From an uncultured Eubacteriales bacterium (lineage in GTDB: Bacteria; Bacillota; Clostridia; Christensenellales; UBA1242), in NCBI GenBank assembly GCA_902796635.1, contig CADBPU010000040.1, positions 1 to 8,070 on the forward strand: a DNA stretch of 8,070 bases. The letters run 5' to 3'. Position numbers and translations under genes: made by a program. The notes under the pieces were generated by a model, which did not search any database, was not told where the DNA came from, and worked only from the letters and a program-made list of their open reading frames with translations. Shown here in pieces: positions 1 through 5,287 of the stretch (position 1 is its first letter; the number at the start of each line of letters is the position of its first letter).

Positions 1-1236
1 AAAAAAGCTGTTGCTGTTGCACTTAGAAACAGATATAGAAGAAGCAAACTTTCATCTAGTGAAAGAGAAGATATTATGCCTAAAAACATAATTTTGAAAG
101 GCCCAACAGGTGTTGGTAAAACAGAAATTGCAAGAAGACTTGCAAAACTTGTAAACGCTCCATTTGTAAAAATAGAAGCGACAAAGTTCACAGAAGTTGG
201 ATATGTTGGCAGAGACTGCGAAAGTATGATTCGTGACCTTGTTGAAGTCGCTGTTAGAATGGTTAAAAATGAAAAAATCAAGTCAGTTCAACAAAAAGTT
301 GAGAACATTGTTAATGATAAATTATTTAGGTTAGTTTATCCAAACAAAAAAATTGAAGGTGCAGATGAAGCGCTTGACAGGCAAAGAATTATGGCTGAAC
401 TTGCACAAGGAAACTATGATGAAGAGTTTGTTGAAATTGAAGTTACAGAGGCACAAAAAAATATAGAAGTTCTTTCAGCTGGCAATGCAGAAATTAGCCT
501 TGGCAGTATTTTTGACGGAATGTTCCCAAACAAAAAAAGAAAGAGAAAAGTAACAATAAAAGAAGCAAAAATTTTGCTCACAGAGGAAGAAAGCAACAAA
601 CTTTTGGACCTTGATAGCGTAAATAGTGAAGCTATTGAAAGAGTTGAGCAAGAAGGAATCATCTTTATTGACGAAATTGATAAAATCGCGAGCAAAGAAA
701 ACAGCAAAGGTCCAGATGTTTCAAGAGAAGGTGTGCAAAGAGATTTGCTTCCATTTGTTGAAGGAACATCTGTAACAACAAAATATGGCACAGTAAAAAC
801 AGATTATATCTTGTTCATGGCAGCAGGAGCTTTCCATGTTTCAAAAATTGATGACCTAATTCCAGAACTTCAAGGAAGATTCCCAATTAGGGTTGAACTT
901 GACAACTTAACAAAAGCAGATTTCATAAGAATTTTAACAGAGCCAAAAAACGCAACAATAAAACAATATAAAAGTTTACTTAAAGTCGACAAGGTAGATT
1001 TGGAGTTTACACAAGATGCTTTAGAAGAGATTGCAGAACTTGCTGAACAACAAAATTTGACAAGCGAAAATATTGGTGCAAGAAGGTTAAATACAATACT
1101 TGAAAAGGTGCTTGAAGATATAAATTATGAGGCATCAGGTGACGAAGAAAAGAAAGTTGTTGTCGATAAAAAATTTGTTGAAAATGCAATGAGTAAACTT
1201 ATAAAAAGCACAGACCTAACAAAATATATTTTATAA
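1..1236 (+). CDS. hslU: ATP-dependent protease ATPase subunit HslU (5' partial)
   Basis: AAA+ unfoldase of the cytoplasmic HslUV (ClpYQ) protease, which unfolds substrates and feeds them to the HslV peptidase. The reading frame is open from base 1, and the residues before the first Met at 76 (KKAVAVALRNRYRR) match the HslU N-domain. The gene therefore begins upstream, and by comparison with E. coli HslU about 23 residues are missing. Counting from window codon 1, Walker A GPTGVGKT lies at 34-41, the pore loop GYVG at 67-70 and Walker B FIDEID at 222-227. The GRFPIR arginine-finger region and sensor-2 GARR follow. The insertion (I) domain lies between the Walker motifs. The C-terminus ends in YIL, like the conserved tail that docks into HslV. 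hslV is expected just upstream but is outside the window. No clear terminator follows, so read-through into tcdA is possible. Confidence 0.97.
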   Translation, partial: KKAVAVALRNRYRRSKLSSSEREDIMPKNIILKGPTGVGKTEIARRLAKLVNAPFVKIEATKFTEVGYVGRDCESMIRDLVEVAVRMVKNEKIKSVQQKVENIVNDKLFRLVYPNKKIEGADEALDRQRIMAELAQGNYDEEFVEIEVTEAQKNIEVLSAGNAEISLGSIFDGMFPNKKRKRKVTIKEAKILLTEEESNKLLDLDSVNSEAIERVEQEGIIFIDEIDKIASKENSKGPDVSREGVQRDLLPFVEGTSVTTKYGTVKTDYILFMAAGAFHVSKIDDLIPELQGRFPIRVELDNLTKADFIRILTEPKNATIKQYKSLLKVDKVDLEFTQDALEEIAELAEQQNLTSENIGARRLNTILEKVLEDINYEASGDEEKKVVVDKKFVENAMSKLIKSTDLTKYIL

Positions 1237-1259
1237 AAAAGTATTAAAATTAAGTAAAA

Positions 1260-1288
1260 TTTACAAAAAAATAGCAAAATTTTAGAAA
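1260..1288 (+). promoter_or_regulatory. weak candidate promoter before tcdA
   Basis: TTTACA at 1260-1265 and TAGAAA at 1283-1288 are separated by 17 nt, in the 75-nt gap between hslU and tcdA. The -10 matches the sigma-A consensus at only 4 of 6 positions in very AT-rich DNA, so this may be chance. The alternative is transcription from the hslU promoter. Confidence 0.25.
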
Positions 1289-1311
1289 AATTTACTCAAA
1301 ATGGGGATAAG

Positions 1312-1989
1312 ATGAGTTTTGACGAAAGAACAATTGCTTTGATTGGAAAAGAAAAAAACAATCAACTCAAACAAAAAAATGTGATTATTTTTGGTGTTGG
1401 TGGAGTCGGTGGTTATGTTGTTGAAATGCTTGCAAGAAGTGGAATTGAAAATCTCACACTTGTTGATTTTGACACAGTTAGTGAAAGCAATATAAATAGG
1501 CAAATCATTGCAACAAATCAAAGTGTTGGCAAACTTAAAGTAGATTGCTTTAAGAAAAGAATTTTTGATATCAATCCAAATTGCCAAGTTGATGTAAAAC
1601 CAGCAAAACTAACAGACGAAAATATATCGAAATTTGAGTTATCAAAATTTGATTTTGTTGTTGATTGTATTGATATGGTTTCAAGCAAAATTGCTCTGAT
1701 TAAATATTGCTATGATAACAACATAAAAATAATTTCCAGCATGGGTGCAGGCAACAGATATCAAATCCCAAAGTTTGAAATTTGTGATATAAATAAGACA
1801 GAAAATGATGGACTTGCAAAGGTTATAAGAGCAAAATTGAGACAACTTGGTGTAAAAAAGTGCATTGTATGTTATACAAGACAAGATGCAAAAAAACAAA
1901 AAGTGATTGGCAGTATTGCATATTTTCCAGCAAGTTGTGGAATAACTATAAGTGCATATGTAATAAATTGTTTAATGGGGGAGAATTGA
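1312..1989 (+). CDS. tcdA: tRNA threonylcarbamoyladenosine dehydratase TcdA (ThiF/MoeB/HesA superfamily)
   Basis: E1-like enzyme that uses ATP to cyclise the t6A37 side chain of ANN-decoding tRNAs to ct6A (E. coli TcdA/CsdL/YgdL). The 225-residue protein has the nucleotide-binding glycine loop GVGGVGG at 28-34 and the acidic LVDFD segment at 50-54. SNINRQ, with the adenylation Arg63, is at 59-64, followed by GKLK at 73-76 and the CID motif with Asp121. The next part (SSMGAGNRYQIPKFEICDI) matches the TcdA substrate-loop region rather than ThiF or MoeB. The zinc CxxC pairs typical of MoeB/ThiF are not arranged as in those families, although one CIVC occurs at 184-187. At 225 residues it is somewhat shorter than E. 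coli TcdA. A GGGG at 1303-1306 serves as a weak ribosome binding site. The stop lies 1 nt before trxA, so the two are probably co-translated. Confidence 0.9.
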   Translation: MSFDERTIALIGKEKNNQLKQKNVIIFGVGGVGGYVVEMLARSGIENLTLVDFDTVSESNINRQIIATNQSVGKLKVDCFKKRIFDINPNCQVDVKPAKLTDENISKFELSKFDFVVDCIDMVSSKIALIKYCYDNNIKIISSMGAGNRYQIPKFEICDINKTENDGLAKVIRAKLRQLGVKKCIVCYTRQDAKKQKVIGSIAYFPASCGITISAYVINCLMGEN

Positions 1990-1990
1990 C

Positions 1991-2299
1991 ATGAAACTTG
2001 AACATTTAAGTGAAAAAGATTTTAAGGAAAAAACAGAAAAAGGACTTGTTGTCGTAGATTTTTTTGCAACTTGGTGTGGTCCATGTCAAATTTTAGGACC
2101 AATTATGGAAGGTGTTGCTGATGAACTTGCTGACGTAAAAGTTTTCAAAGTTGATGTTGACGAAAATGAAAGCACTGCAAGAGAATTTGGTGTTATGAGC
2201 ATTCCAACTATTGTTATACTTAAAGATGGAGAAGAAATTGACCGTCATGTTGGACTTATGAATAGAAGTTCACTTGTTGAGTGGATAAAATCACATTAA
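1991..2299 (+). CDS. trxA: thioredoxin
   Basis: Small cytoplasmic dithiol-disulfide oxidoreductase of 102 residues, the normal thioredoxin length. The redox motif WCGPC is at 28-32, preceded by VVDFFAT with the buried Asp23. The cis-proline loop SIPT (Pro72) and the C-terminal glycine-containing strand/helix (HVGLMNRSSLVEWI) complete the fold. Its ribosome binding site (GGGGGAG) lies inside the last codons of tcdA and the gene starts 1 nt after that stop, so translation is likely coupled. It closes the transcription unit before a strong terminator. Which reductase supplies electrons cannot be told here. Confidence 0.95.
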   Translation: MKLEHLSEKDFKEKTEKGLVVVDFFATWCGPCQILGPIMEGVADELADVKVFKVDVDENESTAREFGVMSIPTIVILKDGEEIDRHVGLMNRSSLVEWIKSH

Positions 2300-2311
2300 T
2301 TTATAAAATTT

Positions 2312-2335
2312 AAGCACTTTTAAGTGCTTTTTTTT
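2312..2335 (+). terminator. rho-independent terminator after trxA
   Basis: AAGCACTT (2312-2319) pairs with AAGTGCTT (2322-2329), and a run of eight T follows (2328-2335). It sits 12 nt after the trxA stop. The rest of the gap to 2424 is very AT-rich, and I see no gene in it. Confidence 0.85.
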
Positions 2336-2424
2336 ATTTAATAGGCCAATTTTATAGCATTTTAATAAAATATATAAATTTTTCAAAATCAAATATTATT
2401 TTTTTATATTTTTATAATTCAATA

Positions 2425-2453
2425 TTGACAATTAGATTTTTTTGATATAAAAT
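2425..2453 (+). promoter_or_regulatory. sigma-A-type promoter of the iscS-like/iscU-like unit
   Basis: A perfect -35 TTGACA (2425-2430), a 17-nt spacer and -10 TAAAAT (2448-2453, 5 of 6). A perfect TATAAT at 2453-2458 overlaps but is 22 nt from the -35, so the upstream box fits better. A/T tracts at 2395-2420 could act as an UP-like element. The predicted start is near 2460, about 40 nt before the iscS-like start codon. Confidence 0.7.
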
Positions 2454-2468
2454 ATAATAGGAATTTAT

Positions 2469-2483
2469 GCGAAGATATTTCGC
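2469..2483 (+). other. small inverted repeat in the 5' leader of the iscS-like gene
   Basis: GCGAA (2469-2473) and TTCGC (2479-2483) flank a 5-nt spacer, GATAT. This is the only GC-rich patch in an otherwise A/T leader. It ends 3 nt before the AAGGAG ribosome binding site at 2487-2492. It could be a 5-bp RNA hairpin or a small operator. No known regulator motif is recognised. Confidence 0.35.
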
Positions 2484-2498
2484 TTTAAGGAGATAGAA

Positions 2499-3668
2499 AT
2501 GGAAGAAACAAAAAAGAGAGTTGTATATCTTGACACAGCAAATGCAACTTATGTAAATCGTGAAGTGCTTCAAGAAATGATGCCTACTTTCAATTCTTGC
2601 TATGGTAATCCAGACTCAATTCATAGCGTTGGTAGAACAGCAAGAGAGCTCGTAGAAATCGCAAAGAGAAGAATAGCAATGGCTATTAGTGCAGAACCAA
2701 GAGAAATTTATTTTACAAGTGGTGTTGCAGAAGCAAATAACTGGGCAATTTTGGGGTTGGCTCGTGCAAATAAAAGCAAAGGAAATCATGTTATTGTATC
2801 AAAAGTTGAAGACAAAAGTATTTTGCTTGCTTGCAAACAACTTGAAAAAGAAGGTTTTGAAGTATCTTACATCGGTTGTGATGAAAATGGCGTTGTCAGT
2901 CTTGCACAACTTATGGGATCAATCAAACAAAACACTATTCTTGTCAGTGTAAACGTAGCAAATGGAGAAGTTGGAACAATTCAAAATCTCAATGCTATTG
3001 CAAGAACAGTAAAAGAAAAAGACATTATTTTCCACTGTGATGCAAGTTGGGCACTTGGAAATATGCCACTTGACGTAAAATCAATTCCAATAGATGCTAT
3101 GACACTTGCAAGTGATAACATTTATGGACCAAAAGGTGTTGCTGGTTTGTATCTCAAAAAATCAGTTGAAATTGAAAGTTTCATTTTAGGAGAAGGTGGA
3201 AAAAGACCTGACCATATGAACGTTCCAGCAGTTGTTGGTTTTGGAAAAGCAGTTGAACTTGCAACAAAAGAAATTATGGTTTCATCTCACAAAACAAAAC
3301 TTGTTAGAGATTATTTGTACAAGAGCATTAAAGAAAAAATTGAAAATGTTTCACTCAATGGTCATCAATATCAAAGAATTGCAAACAATTTGAACATTAC
3401 TATCGATTGCGTTGATGCCGAAGCACTTATGTATATGCTTGATGAAGAAGGTATTTGTGCATCTGTTTGCGGAACAAGACTTGAACCAAGCGAAACTTTA
3501 ATAGCAATGAAAAGAACACCAGAACAAATATATAGTTCAATAAGATTTACAGTTGCAAGAAATGTTACCAGAGAAGATGTTGACTATGTTGTAGAAAAAA
3601 TGGTTGATATGGTAAAGAAATTGAGAGAAATTTCACCACTTAGAAAATCATCAAAGGAGGCAAAATAA
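2499..3668 (+). CDS. cysteine desulfurase (IscS/NifS) homologue lacking the PLP lysine; probable pseudo-enzyme
   Basis: The 389 residues align along their length with E. coli IscS (class V aminotransferase fold). Shared segments include YLD at 10-12, YGNPDSIH at 35-42, REIYFTSG at 68-75, KQLEKEGFEV at 113-122, IYGPKG at 208-213, LEPS at 328-331, SSIRF at 346-350 and LREISPL at 375-381. The catalytic centre is not conserved. The Schiff-base Lys206 of IscS is Asn207 here (codon AAC, 3117-3119). The PLP-stacking His104 is Asp105, Asn155 is Gly156, Gln183 is Trp184, Ser203 is Ala204, His205 is Asp206, Thr76 is Ala77, and the RSGT phosphate-binding motif is replaced around 238-241. Of the main PLP contacts only the Asp (181) remains. 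A Cys (324, perhaps 320) persists in a shortened active-site loop. The frame is intact, with AAGGAG at 2487-2492, its own promoter and normal codon use, so it does not look like a decaying gene. Classical desulfurase activity is unlikely (inference). The actual role is unknown. It sits 1 nt from an IscU-like gene that is equally altered. Confidence 0.88.
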   Translation: MEETKKRVVYLDTANATYVNREVLQEMMPTFNSCYGNPDSIHSVGRTARELVEIAKRRIAMAISAEPREIYFTSGVAEANNWAILGLARANKSKGNHVIVSKVEDKSILLACKQLEKEGFEVSYIGCDENGVVSLAQLMGSIKQNTILVSVNVANGEVGTIQNLNAIARTVKEKDIIFHCDASWALGNMPLDVKSIPIDAMTLASDNIYGPKGVAGLYLKKSVEIESFILGEGGKRPDHMNVPAVVGFGKAVELATKEIMVSSHKTKLVRDYLYKSIKEKIENVSLNGHQYQRIANNLNITIDCVDAEALMYMLDEEGICASVCGTRLEPSETLIAMKRTPEQIYSSIRFTVARNVTREDVDYVVEKMVDMVKKLREISPLRKSSKEAK

Positions 3669-3669
3669 T

Positions 3670-4062
3670 ATGTATAGCAAAAAATTGTTAGAATTATTTA
3701 GAGATCCTCACAATGTTGGTATTTTGCAAAGTGCAAGTGGTGTAGGTGTCTACGAAGACGAAAAAACACACGAGATTTTCAAACTTTACATAAAGATTGA
3801 AAATGAAACCGTTGTTGATGCTTCTTTCAAAGTTTATAGTGGAGTTGCAGGCATCGCAGTTATGAGTGTTTTGACTGATATGTTGAAAAACAAGTCATTA
3901 GAAGATGCTAAAAAACTTGAAGATAAACAACTTTTGGAAGAACTGGGAAGTTTGGAAGCAGGAAAGCGTTATCTTTTGGAAGATGCTTTGAATTCAGTTA
4001 AACTTGCAGTTGAAGACTATGAAAAGAAACTTGAAAAAGAATCAAAAAAGAAGAAAAAGTAA
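3670..4062 (+). CDS. IscU/NifU-N-like Fe-S scaffold homologue without any cysteine
   Basis: A 130-residue protein with the IscU fold signature: MYSKKLLELFRDPHNVG at 1-17 matches the conserved IscU N-terminus, followed by EIFKLYIKIE (35-44), ASFKVYSGVAGIA (51-63), KSLEDA (75-80) and LAVEDY (112-117). Aligned with canonical IscU, the three cluster ligands are replaced: Cys37 by Thr33, Cys63 by Gly58 and Cys106 by Leu102. Asp39 becomes Glu35, His105 becomes Tyr101, and the HscA-binding LPPVK motif becomes LEAGK (95-99). There is no cysteine anywhere, so it cannot ligate a cluster or accept persulfide by the known mechanism. The C-terminus is a Lys/Glu-rich tail (118-130). A near-perfect ribosome binding site, AAAGGAGG (3653-3660), lies inside the end of the preceding gene, whose stop is 1 nt upstream. 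The family assignment is firm. The function is unknown, and partnership with the IscS-like protein is inferred. Confidence 0.88.
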   Translation: MYSKKLLELFRDPHNVGILQSASGVGVYEDEKTHEIFKLYIKIENETVVDASFKVYSGVAGIAVMSVLTDMLKNKSLEDAKKLEDKQLLEELGSLEAGKRYLLEDALNSVKLAVEDYEKKLEKESKKKKK

Positions 4063-4068
4063 ATCGCA

Positions 4069-4099
4069 AAGGCAAATTGATATTCAATTTGTCTTTTTT
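4069..4099 (+). terminator. rho-independent terminator of the iscS-like/iscU-like unit
   Basis: A 12-bp stem: AAGGCAAATTGA (4069-4080) pairs with TCAATTTGTCTT (4084-4095) with one G-T pair and a 3-nt loop. A six-T run follows, to 4099. It closes the two-gene unit. Confidence 0.88.
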
Positions 4100-4149
4100 A
4101 TTCTCATATTTTATAAAATTTGACACAAAATATAGTTGTGGAGGGAAAT

Positions 4150-4284
4150 ATGAGCGATAATTTAATTTTAGGTCTTGCAATCGGTTTTATGGCAGGTGCA
4201 ATCCTTGTACATAGCAATCAAAAGGCAAACGAATTTATTGATGATAGCAAGAAAAAGATAGTTGAGACAATAGAAAAAATGTAA
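4150..4284 (+). CDS. 44-residue single-pass membrane protein, function unknown
   Basis: A short open frame, ATG to TAA, preceded by a good ribosome binding site GGAGGG (4140-4145). The product starts MSDNLILGLAIGFMAGAILV, a glycine/alanine-rich hydrophobic segment at about 5-20 that should span the membrane. A polar tail of about 24 residues follows (HSNQKANEFIDDSKKKIVETIEKM), probably an amphipathic helix. The layout (short glycine-rich membrane helix, then a charged helix) resembles YtxH-type and other small envelope proteins, but I do not recognise a specific family. It is flanked by terminators on both sides and so is probably a monocistronic unit. No convincing promoter is visible at correct spacing: a TTGACA at 4120-4125 lacks a partner -10. 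Confidence 0.72.
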   Translation: MSDNLILGLAIGFMAGAILVHSNQKANEFIDDSKKKIVETIEKM

Positions 4285-4285
4285 A

Positions 4286-4311
4286 ATTGGGCTAAATTTA
4301 GCCCATTTTTT
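4286..4311 (+). terminator. rho-independent terminator after the small membrane protein gene
   Basis: TGGGCTA (4288-4294) pairs with TAGCCCA (4299-4305) around AATT. The 18-nt block is a perfect palindrome and is followed by TTTTTT (4306-4311). It begins 2 nt after the stop codon. Confidence 0.88.
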
Positions 4312-4312
4312 A

Positions 4313-4341
4313 TTGTATAAATTGGAAATATATGTTAAAAT
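4313..4341 (+). promoter_or_regulatory. candidate extended -10 promoter for ruvX
   Basis: TTGTAT (4313-4318, 3 of 6) lies 17 nt before TAAAAT (4336-4341), which is preceded by TG at 4333-4334 as in extended -10 promoters. A perfect TATAAT at 4341-4346 overlaps. Transcription would start very close to the Shine-Dalgarno, leaving almost no leader. The -35 match is weak, so confidence is limited. Confidence 0.4.
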
Positions 4342-4357
4342 ATAATTGAGGTTTGAA

Positions 4358-4768
4358 TTGAATAGACTCGCACTAGATATTGGAAAAGCTAGGATAGGAA
4401 TTGCAATCAGTCATTCATGGCTTGCCACAAATTACCAAACTTTATACACAAAAACTTGGACAAAAGACACAAATCAAATTGCTGAAATTGTCCAAAACGA
4501 AAGTATTGAAGAAGTGATTGTTGGATTGCCACTCAATATGGATGGAACTGAAAGCGAAATGTGCCAATATGCAAAAAAGTTTTGTGAGATGTTAAAAACA
4601 AAAATTTTGGCAAAGATTATATTTGTTGACGAACGACTTTCAAGCATATCAGCAGAAGAAATCATGCACAGTTCCAATGTAAAAACAAAAAACAAAAAGG
4701 GTCTTATTGACCAAATCGCAGCAACAGTTATCTTACAATCTTATTTAGATAACCAAAAGGAGATATAA
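4358..4768 (+). CDS. ruvX: Holliday junction resolvase-like / pre-16S rRNA processing nuclease RuvX (YqgF)
   Basis: RNase H-fold protein of the YqgF/RuvX family, linked to maturation of the 16S rRNA 5' end and proposed as a Holliday junction resolvase. With the start used here it has 136 residues, typical of the family. The catalytic Asp is in LALDIGKARIGIA (Asp7), VGLPLNMDGT is at 55-64, DERLSS at 91-96, and the last metal-binding Asp (118) is in DQIAA. I chose the TTG at 4358 because GAGG (4348-4351) lies 6 nt upstream and the product begins at the usual distance from DIG. A TTG at 4346 would add four residues but has no ribosome binding site. The next gene begins 1 nt after the stop, the same ruvX-DUF1292 order as B. 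subtilis yrrK-yrzB. Confidence 0.93.
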   Translation: MNRLALDIGKARIGIAISHSWLATNYQTLYTKTWTKDTNQIAEIVQNESIEEVIVGLPLNMDGTESEMCQYAKKFCEMLKTKILAKIIFVDERLSSISAEEIMHSSNVKTKNKKGLIDQIAATVILQSYLDNQKEI

Positions 4769-4769
4769 A

Positions 4770-5099
4770 ATGAAAGAAGAAAAGAAAGTTGAAAAAGAAG
4801 TAAATCCAATTGATGCATTATTTGATGTTAATAATTCAGAAAATATTGTACTTTACAATGAAAATGATGAAGCAGTAGAATTTGAACAAATTGCTCTTAT
4901 TCCATTGGATAGTCAAGTGTATGCAATCTTAAAACCAACTGCAAAAGTTGAAGGTGTTGCTGACGATGAAGCATTTGTTTTTGAAGTTGTTGAAGATGAA
5001 GAAGAAGGCGACACAGTTCGTCTTGTTGAAGATGACAAAGTTATAGACAAAGTATTTGAAGAATATAACAGATTGCTTGACGAAGAAGAAGGAAAGTAA
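4770..5099 (+). CDS. DUF1292 family protein (YrzB-like)
   Basis: A small acidic cytoplasmic protein of 109 residues. The core NIVLYNENDEAVEFEQIALIPLDSQVYAILKP (about 24-55) fits the DUF1292 pattern, in which a D/N-E-x-G/A-x-x-F-E-like strand is followed by a hydrophobic Y-A-I-L-x-P strand. An extremely acidic C-terminal half follows (VVEDEEEGDTVRLVEDD, about 72-88). No catalytic motif is seen and the biochemical role of the family is unknown. The N-terminal MKEEKKVEKEV stretch is charged and probably disordered. AAGGAG at 4757-4762 lies inside the end of ruvX, whose stop is 1 nt upstream, so the two are translationally linked. The conserved pairing with ruvX supports the call. Confidence 0.85.
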   Translation: MKEEKKVEKEVNPIDALFDVNNSENIVLYNENDEAVEFEQIALIPLDSQVYAILKPTAKVEGVADDEAFVFEVVEDEEEGDTVRLVEDDKVIDKVFEEYNRLLDEEEGK

Positions 5100-5104
5100 T
5101 TTTT

Positions 5105-5133
5105 AAGGACATAAAAATTATGTCCTTTTTTTT
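5105..5133 (+). terminator. rho-independent terminator after the DUF1292 gene
   Basis: A perfect 10-bp stem: AAGGACATAA (5105-5114) pairs with TTATGTCCTT (5118-5127) around an AAA loop. An eight-T run follows, to 5133. Confidence 0.9.
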
Positions 5134-5143
5134 GTTTATTTAC

Positions 5144-5172
5144 TTGAATTTTATATTTATATATGATAGAAT
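5144..5172 (+). promoter_or_regulatory. promoter of rpsB-tsf
   Basis: TTGAAT (5144-5149), a 17-nt spacer and TAGAAT (5167-5172, 5 of 6), with a TG extension at 5164-5165 before the -10. The predicted start near 5179 gives a leader of about 110 nt before rpsB. Confidence 0.72.
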
Positions 5173-5193
5173 AAAGTGTTTCAAAAATACACA

Positions 5194-5258
5194 CCTTATG
5201 CAATTTGGTGACCGTTGCCACAAAATGTGGTTGATACCAGAGTTATAAAGCATTTGGG
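5194..5258 (+). promoter_or_regulatory. structured rpsB mRNA leader (candidate ribosomal-protein autoregulatory element)
   Basis: Three nested helices can be drawn. The outer one pairs CC (5194-5195) and ATGC (5198-5201) with GCAT (5250-5253) and GG (5256-5257). The middle one pairs TGGT (5206-5209) with ACCA (5236-5239). The apical hairpin pairs CCACA (5218-5222) with TGTGG (5226-5230) around AAA. The outer helix would cover the start of a first GGAGGATT (5257-5264). An identical second copy (5273-5280) is the one placed correctly for the rpsB start. S2 autoregulation through an rpsB leader is known in E. coli. Whether this RNA does the same is inference. Confidence 0.45.
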
Positions 5259-5287
5259 AGGATTAAAAACGAGGAGGATTTTTTTTA

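Noticed and set aside
2336..2424. Possible hidden gene or RNA in the AT-rich gap after the trxA terminator
   Set aside because: Only A/T tracts, with no open frame carrying a ribosome binding site and no stable hairpin.
2689..2952. Open frame inside the iscS-like gene, same strand
   Set aside because: It is an alternative frame of a clearly conserved protein, has no ribosome binding site and resembles nothing. There is no sign of a frameshift in the main gene.
2499..4062. Reading the IscS/IscU-like genes as ordinary active iscS-iscU
   Set aside because: The Schiff-base lysine is Asn, and the scaffold protein has no cysteine, so naming them as active enzymes would mislead.
2499..4062. Reading them as ordinary pseudogenes
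   Set aside because: Both frames are full length, uninterrupted, well spaced and carry strong expression signals. The losses are confined to catalytic positions while fold segments are conserved.
4120..4125. Perfect TTGACA before the 44-residue gene
   Set aside because: No -10 box at 16-18 nt: that position falls in the ribosome binding site (GGGAAA). TATAGT at 4131-4136 is only 5 nt away. Probably chance in AT-rich DNA.
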